This document shows, piece after piece, positions 1 to 5,063 of a DNA stretch of 5,063 nucleotides. This stretch comes from an uncultured Paracoccaceae bacterium. GTDB lineage: Bacteria > Pseudomonadota > Alphaproteobacteria > Rhodobacterales > Rhodobacteraceae. The stretch spans positions 1 through 5,063 of the forward strand of contig CALEZJ010000574.1 of NCBI GenBank assembly GCA_937927885.1. The letters are read 5' to 3'. How positions within the stretch are numbered: position 1 is the first letter of the stretch; each line of letters begins with the position of its first letter. The translations under genes were made by a program, and so were the position numbers. The notes under the pieces are model-generated. The model was not told where the DNA came from and made no database searches. It was given only the letters and a program-made list of their open reading frames with translations.

Positions 1-455
1 GTGTCACGGGGGTAGGCGCCGATCGTGCCATCGGGTTCAGCCGGCCATCCCAGCAGCACCAGACCGGCGGGATTGCGCAACGTGCCGTCGGCCGCCGGGC
101 GGAAGGACCCCGTGGTCATCAGCATCAGCGGCAGGTCGCTTCCGCCTGCATCGACAGCCGAACTGGAGGTGACCGGCAGAAAGCCACGCCCGCTGACTGC
201 AAGGTCGGTCGCGTTCGAACTGCTGGTCAGAACGCCGCGTTCGTCGATCAGGCGCATCGTCGATGAGCGCACGCCCCCGGCGATATAGGGCCCGTAATGC
301 GATCCCGACATGACCATGGACTGGAACGACGCGATGACGCGTTTGTACCCGATCGTTCCGGTATTGGCGATGTTGTCCGAAATCGCGGCAAGCCGGGTCG
401 AGTTGGCGTTTAGCCCGGAAATCCCGGCGTTGAAGGACGAATAGAGCGTGGACAT
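1..455 (-). CDS. flgE: Flagellar hook protein FlgE, N-terminal part (runs off the left edge)
   Basis: FlgE polymerises into the flagellar hook, the flexible joint between basal body and filament; it is exported by the flagellar type III apparatus. Reading leftwards from ATG at 455, 151 codons are open to the window edge without a stop. Residues 5-39 form the N-terminal rod/hook domain shared by flagellar axial proteins (SSFNAGISGLNANSTRLAAI, then DNIANTGTIGYKR with the usual N-x-x-T-x-GYK signature). Residues 86-96 (AVSGRGFLPVT) and 114-138 (TTGSFRP...LLGWP) match the next conserved blocks of the FlgE/F/G family. The start has a reasonable ribosome site, GAAAGG at 468-463, seven bases before the ATG. 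FlgF or FlgG share these blocks, but a free-standing gene just downstream of motB fits FlgE best. The C-terminal two thirds or so is missing only because the window ends. Confidence 0.87.
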   Translation of the reverse strand, partial: MSTLYSSFNAGISGLNANSTRLAAISDNIANTGTIGYKRVIASFQSMVMSGSHYGPYIAGGVRSSTMRLIDERGVLTSSSNATDLAVSGRGFLPVTSSSAVDAGGSDLPLMLMTTGSFRPAADGTLRNPAGLVLLGWPAEPDGTIGAYPRD

Positions 456-462
456 TCGGCAG

Positions 463-468
463 CCTTTC
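463..468 (-). promoter_or_regulatory. Ribosome binding site of flgE
   Basis: On the minus strand GAAAGG lies seven bases before the ATG at 455. It supports that ATG as the flgE start, which also matches where the conserved N-terminal helix begins. Confidence 0.6.
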
Positions 469-511
469 GTGGTGGTGCGAAGCGGATCGACTCACCATCG
501 CACGAAGGGCG

Positions 512-526
512 TTAATGCCCGCCTAA
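512..526 (-). promoter_or_regulatory. CtrA-like box upstream of flgE
   Basis: In the 81-base gap between motB and flgE the minus strand reads TTAG-N7-TTAA followed by C. This is one mismatch from the TTAA-N7-TTAA consensus known for CtrA. It ends 56 bases before the flgE ATG, a suitable place for a promoter-bound activator. It is embedded in a perfect inverted repeat CGTTA/TAACG (510-514 and 524-528) and partly in a short hairpin GGGC-N6-GCCC (507-520). No T-run follows the hairpin on either strand, so it is unlikely to be a terminator. CtrA binding is inferred from motif and context only. Confidence 0.45.
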
Positions 527-536
527 CGTCGTTTCG

Positions 537-1337
537 TCAGCGCGCGCGACGCAACAGGATCAGTTCGAGCCGGTTGTTGCGCGCCGCCATCGGGTTTGGA
601 TCGACTGGCCGCCGATCGGCATGGCCGGTGACGCGCGCCACCCTTGCCGGGTCGAATCCCTCGGCTTCGAGCATGCGGCGCACCCGGTCGGCCCGCGCCG
701 TCGACAGCACCCAGCGTGGATCACCGGCCTGCACGACCGTATAGGTACGCGTATGCCCCTCGATCGCCAAGGGATTGACGACCATTGCTGAAATCTCGCT
801 CATGACAGCGATGACCGCTGCGAGGATCGGCATGGGATCGGCGGTATCGGCCAGAAAGAGCGGCGCACCGGGCAGGTCGAACAGTTCGATCACCAGCCCT
901 TCGTCCGTCTGTCGCGTGATCACATGGCGCAGCGCGCGGTCCAGGACCGGACTCTCGCCACCCAGCCCACGCAGCCTTTGCGTGATCTCCTCGAACGAAG
1001 CTGTCTCGGCCTGGGCGAGGGCTGCCCGGTCCGAGTCCGTGGTGTCAGGCGTTGACGGACCCAACTGATTGCGGGTTTCCAGATCGGTCCCGCCAAACAT
1101 TCCGTCCCCGCCCGAGGAAATCCGATGCACGGGAATCGTCGGATTGAAGTAATCCGCCAAGCCGCGTCTTTGTGATTCGGTCGTCGCACCCAACAGCCAC
1201 ATCATCAGAAAGAAGGCCATCATCGCCGTGACGAAGTCGGCGTAGGCCACTTTCCAGGCCCCGCCATGGTGTCCGCCACCCACGACAATCTTCTTCCGTT
1301 TGATGATGATAGGCCGGGCATCATTTTGCCGGCTCAT
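537..1337 (-). CDS. motB: MotB-type flagellar stator protein with OmpA-like domain
   Basis: MotB pairs with MotA in the inner membrane to form the proton-conducting stator and anchors it to peptidoglycan. From ATG at 1337 the protein has 266 residues, a little shorter than E. coli MotB. It has a basic cytoplasmic start (PIIIKRKK), the plug-type motif GGGHHGGAWKVAYADF, and one membrane segment at about residues 28-50. That segment carries the expected proton-accepting Asp at 34 (AYADF). A variable linker follows, then an OmpA-like domain at about 150-261 with EGHT, VLSTARA and NNRLELILL. The canonical GHTD motif reads GHTR here (Arg197). Upstream in-frame starts are ATG at 1349 and TTG at 1364; 1337 is preferred because family members begin just before the PIIIK stretch. 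No motA lies beside it. It sits 81 bases before flgE and 57 bases after the phosphatase, all on one strand, so co-transcription is possible. Confidence 0.88.
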   Translation of the reverse strand: MSRQNDARPIIIKRKKIVVGGGHHGGAWKVAYADFVTAMMAFFLMMWLLGATTESQRRGLADYFNPTIPVHRISSGGDGMFGGTDLETRNQLGPSTPDTTDSDRAALAQAETASFEEITQRLRGLGGESPVLDRALRHVITRQTDEGLVIELFDLPGAPLFLADTADPMPILAAVIAVMSEISAMVVNPLAIEGHTRTYTVVQAGDPRWVLSTARADRVRRMLEAEGFDPARVARVTGHADRRPVDPNPMAARNNRLELILLRRAR

Positions 1338-1383
1338 CCCACCACCCATGTCTTCACCCAGCAACAGGCCTAGCAGAGAGGTG

Positions 1384-1398
1384 TGAAGCAGGCGTTAA
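1384..1398 (-). promoter_or_regulatory. CtrA-like box upstream of motB
   Basis: The minus strand reads TTAA-N7-TTCA, one mismatch from TTAA-N7-TTAA, and overlaps the stop codon of the phosphatase gene. It ends 46 bases before the motB ATG at 1337. The nine bases ATTAACGCC at 1399-1391 are identical to those at 516-508 in front of flgE. The repeated occurrence before two flagellar genes raises the chance that it is a real site, but neither copy is a perfect consensus and no clear sigma-70 promoter is visible beside it. Confidence 0.35.
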
Positions 1399-2120
1399 TC
1401 GGCGCCGGGCAAGAGAGGCGTGCGGCCCTCGGGCCCCAGGGTGAATACCGCCTGCCCCTCGATCACCACCGCGGTGAGCGGGCCACCATAGGCCGCGCCG
1501 CTGTCGATGTTGACCCGGTTGCCGTGATGGCGCGGCGCGGGCAGATGGGTATGGCCGTGCAGCACCAGCCAGGGATGTGCCGCTTCGTGCTCCAGAAACG
1601 GCGCGCGGATCCAGAGGAGATCGTCGGCGCTCTGGTCCTCCAGCGCCAGCCCGGGGCGCAGCCCGGCATGCACGAATGCCACCGCGCCGCGCTTCCAATA
1701 CGTCGGCAGATCCTCCAGAAACCGGCGGTGCGATTCGGGGACGACGGCCCTCGCACGGTCGGGCGGCGCCTCTGGGTCCAGGCCATAGCTCGCCAGGGTC
1801 TGCTGCCCGCCAAGGCGGGGATGCAGCCAGGTGGCATCAGGGCGCAGGATCGGGTCACGGCGACCTTCGAGGTAAAGCGTGAACATCCGGTCGTGGTTGC
1901 CCTTGAGCACGATCCACGGCTGCCCGGAGATCTGCCCGTTCAGCAAGAGGTCGACCACACCCGCCGAATCGGGCCCCCGGTCGACCAGATCGCCCAGATG
2001 TATCACCGGCGATTCCAGGTCTCTCTCGCGCGCGCGATCCTCTTGGATCCAGCGATGGGCCTCGCGCAGGAGGTCGATCTGGCCGTGAATGTCACCAATG
2101 GCATAACTGCGCAGGGTCAT
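1395..2120 (-). CDS. Metallophosphoesterase of the serine/threonine protein phosphatase (calcineurin-like) family
   Basis: This 241-residue cytoplasmic protein has all the dinuclear-metal motifs of the PPP/calcineurin-like phosphoesterases in order: GDIHG (9-13), GDLVDRG (43-49), GNHD (74-77), HAG (151-153) and HGHTH (188-192). Length and layout match the compact bacterial single-domain phosphatases that act on phosphoproteins or small phosphoesters such as diadenosine tetraphosphate; the substrate cannot be decided from sequence. ATG at 2120 is chosen because the family starts a few residues before GDIHG. The frame is open back to 2264, but that stretch is unlike the family and overlaps the divergent promoter region. 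The chosen start has a weak ribosome site (only GAG nearby). It is transcribed away from the ligase operon and stops 57 bases before motB. A role in motility would be a guess from position only. Confidence 0.85.
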   Translation of the reverse strand: MTLRSYAIGDIHGQIDLLREAHRWIQEDRARERDLESPVIHLGDLVDRGPDSAGVVDLLLNGQISGQPWIVLKGNHDRMFTLYLEGRRDPILRPDATWLHPRLGGQQTLASYGLDPEAPPDRARAVVPESHRRFLEDLPTYWKRGAVAFVHAGLRPGLALEDQSADDLLWIRAPFLEHEAAHPWLVLHGHTHLPAPRHHGNRVNIDSGAAYGGPLTAVVIEGQAVFTLGPEGRTPLLPGAD

Positions 2121-2198
2121 GGAGGGCTCGGGCTGGTTGCCGGGGGTTTCTGCGAGATTGGCGTCAGGAATGCAAGGCGGGCACGGAGCATCCGCCTG

Positions 2199-2212
2199 TG
2201 CATGAAAATGCA
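2199..2212. promoter_or_regulatory. Candidate operator 1, TGCA-N6-TGCA palindrome
   Basis: GTGCAT-GAAA-ATGCAC at 2198-2213 is a perfect inverted repeat with two TGCA tetramers spaced by six bases. It lies upstream of the presumed -35 of the benzoate-CoA ligase promoter and shares the form TGCA-N6-YGCA with the element at 2250-2263. TGCA repeats are recalled as part of the operators of BzdR/BoxR, the benzoyl-CoA-responsive repressors of benzoate genes. That link is an inference. A GTG at 2198 opens a longer reading frame into the ligase but is not a likely start. Confidence 0.5.
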
Positions 2213-2229
2213 CGCTTGAAAGAGATGTC

Positions 2230-2260
2230 TTGCTATTTCCCCTTAATGTTGCACTATATC
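2230..2260 (+). promoter_or_regulatory. Candidate promoter of the benzoate-CoA ligase operon
   Basis: An AT-rich block in otherwise GC-rich DNA holds TTGCTA at 2230-2235 as a possible -35. A -10-like stretch follows: CACTAT (2252-2257) or TATATC (2255-2260), with spacers of 16 or 19 bases. Both boxes are imperfect. Transcription would start near 2265 and give a leader of about 55 bases before the ATG at 2321. No clear promoter for the divergent phosphatase gene was found in the same region. Confidence 0.4.
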
Positions 2261-2263
2261 GCA
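2250..2263. promoter_or_regulatory. Candidate operator 2, TGCA-N6-CGCA over the -10 region
   Basis: TGCACTATATCGCA is an imperfect palindrome (five of seven base pairs symmetric) with the same TGCA-N6-YGCA plan as the element at 2199-2212. It begins 51 bases after that element, about five turns of the helix, so both would face the same side of the DNA. It covers the presumed -10, where a bound protein would block transcription. A further TGCA overlaps the ligase start codon at 2318-2321. Confidence 0.42.
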
Positions 2264-2307
2264 CATGCGCTGGCGCTATGCGCCCGGCCGGGGAGGGCCG
2301 CAGGCGT

Positions 2308-2315
2308 AAGGGGGG
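2308..2315 (+). promoter_or_regulatory. Ribosome binding site that fixes the ligase start
   Basis: AAGGGGGG lies five bases before ATG at 2321. It decides in favour of this start over the in-frame GTG at 2198 and ATG at 2225. Those have no comparable site and would add about 40 residues unlike any acyl-CoA ligase N-terminus. Confidence 0.65.
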
Positions 2316-2320
2316 ATTGC

Positions 2321-3859
2321 ATGACCGAGAATGCCGCCATCCATTTTGTGGATCGCCACGTCATCGAGGGGCGCGGCGGGCGCATCGCCTTTGTCGAGGC
2401 CGACGGCGCGCGTCGCAGCCTGAGCTATGGCGACCTCGCCGAAGCCAGCGCGCGCTGGGCCGGGGCGCTGATGCGACATGGCGTGCGGCGCGAAGAACGG
2501 GTGGCGATGATCCTGCGCGACCAGATCGAGTTCCCGGTGGTGTTCTGGGGCTCGCTCAAGGCCGGCGCGATCCCGGTTCCGCTGAATACCTTGCTGGCGG
2601 CGCCGGTCTACGAGGCCGTCCTGAACGACTCCCGCGCATCGATCCTTGTCGTGTCGGAGCAACTCTGGGACACCGTGAAACCCGCGATAGACGGCAACCG
2701 TTTTCTGCGCGCCGTGGTGGTGGTCGGCGGCCAGAGGCTGTGCGATGGCACCGAATGCCTGACCTGGGAGGCGTTCATGTCCGGGGCGGAGCCCGCCGAA
2801 ACCGTCGAGGCCAGCGGCGATGAACTGGCGTTCTGGCTCTATTCCTCGGGTTCGACCGGGGTGCCCAAGGGGGTGCGCCACGTTCACGCCAGCCTCAAGG
2901 CCACTGCCGACACCTTTGGCGCGCAGGTCCTTGGCATCACCGAAGCGGACACCGTGTTTTCCGTGGCAAAGCTGTTCTTTGCTTATGGGCTGGGCAACGC
3001 GATGTCCTTCCCCATGTCGGTCGGGGCAAAGACCGTGCTTTTTGCCGGGCGCCCGACGCCGGACGGTGTGCTGGAGATCATGGCACGCGAGAAGCCCACG
3101 CTGTTTTGCGGCGTGCCGACGCTGTTCGCCGCGCTGGTGGCCGAGCAGGAGCGTCGGGGCGGGACGCCTGTCCACGACATCCGGCTGAGCACCTCGGCCG
3201 GCGAGGCGCTGCCGCGCGAGATCGGCGAGCGGTGGGAAAGGCTCTGGGGCACCGAGATCGTCGACGGCGTTGGCTCGACGGAGATGCTGCACATCTTCCT
3301 GTCGAACCGGCCCGGGGATGTGGTCTATGGCACTTCGGGCGTCGCGGTGCCGGGATACGAGGTGCGGCTGGTCGACGAGCATGACGAGGATGTTCCCGAA
3401 GGTGAGGTGGGCGAGTTGCTGGTGCGCGGCCCGTCCAGCGCCGAGGGCTACTGGAACCGGCGCTCGAAAAGCCTGAGCACCTTTCAGGGCCACTGGACGC
3501 GCACCGGCGACAAATACCAGCGCACGCGCGAGGGTCGCTATGTCTACTGCGGGCGCACGGATGACATGTTCAAGGTCTCGGGGATCTGGGTCAGCCCTTT
3601 CGAAGTGGAGCAAGCCCTGATCGAGTATCCGGGCGTGCTGGAGGCCGCCGTCGTGGCGCGCGCCGACGAGCAGGATCTGGTCAAGCCGGCGGCCTTCGTG
3701 GTGCTGAAGCCGGGTGCAACGCTGGATGAAGAGAGTCTGAAAGAGCATGTGAAGGCGCGCATCGGGATGTGGAAATATCCGCGCTGGGTTGAGGTGGTCG
3801 AGGAACTGCCAAAGACCGCGACAGGAAAGATCCAGCGTTTCAAGTTGCGCGCGGGGTAA
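2321..3859 (+). CDS. bclA: Benzoate-CoA ligase (AMP-forming)
   Basis: The enzyme activates benzoate with ATP and CoA to benzoyl-CoA through a benzoyl-AMP intermediate, the entry step of CoA-dependent aromatic degradation. The 512 residues have the full ANL-superfamily motif set: P-loop YSSGSTGVPKG (174-184), GVPTLFAAL (264-272), STSAGEALP (290-298), GVGSTEMLHIF (317-327), TRTGDKY (393-399), GRTDDMFKVSG (411-421), and the C-terminal PKTATGKIQRFK (497-508) with the adenylation Lys at 503. The block EMLHIFLSNRPG and the segment WVSPFEVE (423-430) are typical of benzoate and hydroxybenzoate ligases rather than fatty-acyl or acetyl ones. No signal peptide is seen; it is cytoplasmic. It is the first gene of an apparent three-gene operon. 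4-Hydroxybenzoate or 2-aminobenzoate cannot be excluded as the substrate. The aerobic box (epoxide) route is the likely pathway for this kind of organism, but its genes are not in view. Confidence 0.9.
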   Translation: MTENAAIHFVDRHVIEGRGGRIAFVEADGARRSLSYGDLAEASARWAGALMRHGVRREERVAMILRDQIEFPVVFWGSLKAGAIPVPLNTLLAAPVYEAVLNDSRASILVVSEQLWDTVKPAIDGNRFLRAVVVVGGQRLCDGTECLTWEAFMSGAEPAETVEASGDELAFWLYSSGSTGVPKGVRHVHASLKATADTFGAQVLGITEADTVFSVAKLFFAYGLGNAMSFPMSVGAKTVLFAGRPTPDGVLEIMAREKPTLFCGVPTLFAALVAEQERRGGTPVHDIRLSTSAGEALPREIGERWERLWGTEIVDGVGSTEMLHIFLSNRPGDVVYGTSGVAVPGYEVRLVDEHDEDVPEGEVGELLVRGPSSAEGYWNRRSKSLSTFQGHWTRTGDKYQRTREGRYVYCGRTDDMFKVSGIWVSPFEVEQALIEYPGVLEAAVVARADEQDLVKPAAFVVLKPGATLDEESLKEHVKARIGMWKYPRWVEVVEELPKTATGKIQRFKLRAG

Positions 3860-3870
3860 GGCGGGGTCAG

Positions 3871-3885
3871 GGGGCGCTTGCGCCC
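3871..3885 (+). other. GC-rich hairpin between ligase and hydrolase genes
   Basis: GGGCGC-TT-GCGCCC forms a perfect inverted repeat 12 bases after the ligase stop. As a hairpin the loop would be about four bases. No T-run follows (ATTGACG comes next), so it does not look like a complete intrinsic terminator. It may act as an RNA-stability element or partial attenuator within the operon transcript. Confidence 0.45.
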
Positions 3886-3905
3886 ATTGACGAAAAATGG
3901 GGCAC

Positions 3906-3913
3906 AAAGGGGG
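3906..3913 (+). promoter_or_regulatory. Ribosome binding site of the alpha/beta hydrolase gene
   Basis: AAAGGGGG is followed five bases later by ATG at 3919. Another ATG at 3915 is out of frame with the hydrolase and is bypassed; the conserved N-terminal strand (FLEAGGRRLEW) confirms the 3919 frame. Confidence 0.6.
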
Positions 3914-3918
3914 CATGG

Positions 3919-4731
3919 ATGCTGGACCTGTCGAGGGGGCGCGGGTTTCTGGAGGCGGGCGGCAGACGGCTGGAATGGGCGTTCTGGCCGAGTGGCGCCG
4001 GGCCGGTGATCGTTCTGTTGCACGAAGGGCTGGGCTGCGTGGAATTGTGGCGGGATTTTCCGGCGCGGTTGGCCTTGGCCAGCGGGCTGCCAGTGTTCGC
4101 CTATTCGCGCGAAGGGTATGGGCAATCCGATCCGGCCGCCCTGCCCTTGCCGATCGACTACATGACACACCACGCGACCAGCGTCCTGCCGCAAGTTCTG
4201 GACGCGCTGGGCAGAGGCCCGGTGATCCTGATGGGGCACTCGGACGGGGCCACCATTGCGGCGGAACATGCCGGGCGGGTGGCGGACGCGCGGGTGCGCG
4301 GTCTTGTGCTGATGGCGCCACACTTTTTCACCGAGCCCGAGGGGCTGGCCGAGATCGCCCGCACGGGCGACGCCTTTGCCGCGGGCGGAGTGGCTGAACG
4401 CATGGGCAAGTATCACCGGGATCCGGTGGCGACGTTTCAGGGCTGGCACGGAGCCTGGACCAACCCGGGCTTTGCCCGCTGGGATGTCAGCGAGGTGATC
4501 GACTACATCCGCGTACCGACGCTGGTAATCCAGGGGCGGCAGGATCAGTACGGAACGCTGGCGCAGGTGCGGGCGATCGCGGATCGTTCCTATGCGCCGG
4601 TCGAGGAACTGGTTCTGGACGATTGCCGCCATGCTCCGCAATTCGACCAGCCCGAGGCCGTGCTGGCCGCGGTGCGCGCCTTTTCGCAGCGGCTGATGGC
4701 GCATGAAGCGGCGATGCCCGAAGGCGCATGA
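3919..4731 (+). CDS. Alpha/beta hydrolase, substrate unknown
   Basis: This 270-residue cytoplasmic protein has a classical alpha/beta hydrolase fold. An early strand ends in an oxyanion-type loop HEGLG (35-39), followed by SREGYGQSDP (63-72), and the nucleophile elbow GHSDG has Ser108 (106-110). A short cap region carries an aromatic stretch GWHGAW (175-180). The probable acid is Asp209 (GRQDQYG, 207-212) and the catalytic His is 238 (CRHAPQFDQP). All three triad residues are present, so it should be active. It starts 59 bases after the ligase stop with a good ribosome site and overlaps the next gene by ATGA. Its place behind benzoate-CoA ligase suggests a lactonase, esterase or thioesterase step near benzoyl-CoA metabolism, but this is inferred from position. 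Haloalkane dehalogenase is less likely because the nucleophile is Ser, not Asp. Confidence 0.85.
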   Translation: MLDLSRGRGFLEAGGRRLEWAFWPSGAGPVIVLLHEGLGCVELWRDFPARLALASGLPVFAYSREGYGQSDPAALPLPIDYMTHHATSVLPQVLDALGRGPVILMGHSDGATIAAEHAGRVADARVRGLVLMAPHFFTEPEGLAEIARTGDAFAAGGVAERMGKYHRDPVATFQGWHGAWTNPGFARWDVSEVIDYIRVPTLVIQGRQDQYGTLAQVRAIADRSYAPVEELVLDDCRHAPQFDQPEAVLAAVRAFSQRLMAHEAAMPEGA

Positions 4732-5063
4732 TCATCCTGCCGCAAATCCCGCATCTGCCTGGCCGAACGCCCCGTCCCGATCCGGCGGTCTTTGCGACGC
4801 TGAGGGGCGACCCCGAGGCGGCGTTTCGCGCCGGGATCGAGGCCTTTGAGCGCGGGTATTTCTGGGAAGCCCATGAATGCTGGGAAGGGGTCTGGGCCTC
4901 GTGTCCGCCTGCCAGCCGGTCCCGGCACCTGATGCAGGGTCTGATACAATTGGCGAATGCCGGACTGAAGCGACGGATGGGAAAGGATCGGGCGGCCGCG
5001 CGCATCTTGATGCTTGCCGACGCCGCTCTGGCGCGCGCTGGGGATGGGGCAATGGGGATGGCC
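4728..5063 (+). CDS. DUF309 family protein, C-terminus cut by the right edge
   Basis: From ATG at 4728, 112 codons are open to the window end. The start overlaps the hydrolase stop as ATGA, and GAAGG at 4720-4724 could serve as its ribosome site, so translational coupling is likely. Residues 33-56 carry the family signature: FRAGIEAFERGYFWEAHE followed by CWEGVW, with conserved His49, Glu50 and Glu53. QGLIQLANAGLKRRMG (70-85) is the second conserved block. The family is small (usually well under 200 residues), helical and without a settled biochemical function, although the HE/WE pattern suggests a metal or ligand site. Its tight coupling to the hydrolase implies a shared process, but no specific role can be named. 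Only the C-terminal end is missing. Confidence 0.82.
   Translation, partial: MIILPQIPHLPGRTPRPDPAVFATLRGDPEAAFRAGIEAFERGYFWEAHECWEGVWASCPPASRSRHLMQGLIQLANAGLKRRMGKDRAAARILMLADAALARAGDGAMGMA

Noticed and set aside
37..498. A 153-codon minus-strand frame overlapping flgE.
   Set aside because: It is out of frame with the conserved FlgE N-terminus, which is open from 455 to the window edge.
507..520. GGGC-N6-GCCC hairpin as a terminator of motB.
   Set aside because: No T-run follows on the minus strand (TTCGTGCG follows). The sequence is better explained as part of the CtrA-like element.
1383..2219. A 278-codon open frame on the plus strand opposite the phosphatase.
   Set aside because: It lies antisense to a protein with all five metallophosphatase motifs and has no recognisable domain itself.
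2243..2257. TTAA-N7-CTAT in front of the ligase as a third CtrA box.
   Set aside because: It has two mismatches from the consensus, lacks the shared ATTAACGCC context, and precedes a gene with no motility role.
2121..2264. N-terminal extension of the phosphatase frame up to 2264.
   Set aside because: The family begins just before GDIHG. The extra 48 residues show no domain and overlap the divergent regulatory region.
2198..2320. N-terminal extension of the ligase frame from GTG at 2198 or ATG at 2225.
   Set aside because: It spans the palindrome and promoter-like block, has no good ribosome site and adds residues unlike acyl-CoA ligases; ATG at 2321 has AAGGGGGG at the right distance.
2276..4321. 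A 681-codon open frame on the minus strand opposite the ligase and hydrolase.
   Set aside because: It is a shadow frame of high-GC coding DNA, rich in Arg, Pro and Ala, with no recognisable motif. The plus strand encodes clear, motif-complete enzymes over the same bases.

Overview
The window looks like chromosomal DNA from an alphaproteobacterium, most likely of the Rhodobacteraceae (Roseobacter group). This rests on high GC, on the form of the MotB and hook proteins, and on a benzoate-CoA ligase typical of aerobic benzoyl-CoA metabolism. The assignment is an inference from protein character, not from a database match. There is no sign of a mobile element, CRISPR array, tRNA or rRNA.

Left half, minus strand (read right to left): a complete metallophosphoesterase of the GDxHG/GDxxDRG/GNHD type (2120-1395), a MotB-type flagellar stator protein (1337-537), and the first 151 codons of the flagellar hook protein FlgE (455 to the left edge). 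The hook gene runs off the window, and the rest of the flagellar cluster would be expected to its left. The short gaps in front of motB and flgE each carry ATTAACGCC (minus strand) as part of a TTAA-N7-TTAA-like element. This resembles the binding site of CtrA, the response regulator that controls motility in many alphaproteobacteria.

Centre (2121-2320): a 200-base divergent intergenic region separates the motility side from the aromatic-acid side. It holds an AT-rich promoter-like block and two similar 14-bp elements of the form TGCA-N6-YGCA. These are about five helical turns apart, one upstream of the presumed -35 and one over the presumed -10. They are good candidates for a benzoyl-CoA-responsive repressor operator of the BoxR/BzdR kind.

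Right half, plus strand: an apparent operon of benzoate-CoA ligase (2321-3859), an alpha/beta hydrolase with a full Ser-Asp-His triad (3919-4731), and a DUF309 protein (from 4728, cut by the right edge). The last two overlap by ATGA. The ligase would activate benzoate to benzoyl-CoA. The hydrolase might act on a lactone, ester or thioester from the same route, but its substrate is not readable from the sequence, and DUF309 has no firm function. The box oxygenase/lyase genes that would complete the pathway are not in the window.

Most of the window is ordinary, well-conserved genes. The points worth a second look are the paired TGCA elements, the CtrA-like boxes, the altered peptidoglycan-binding motif in MotB (GHTR instead of GHTD), and the coupled hydrolase-DUF309 pair behind the ligase.
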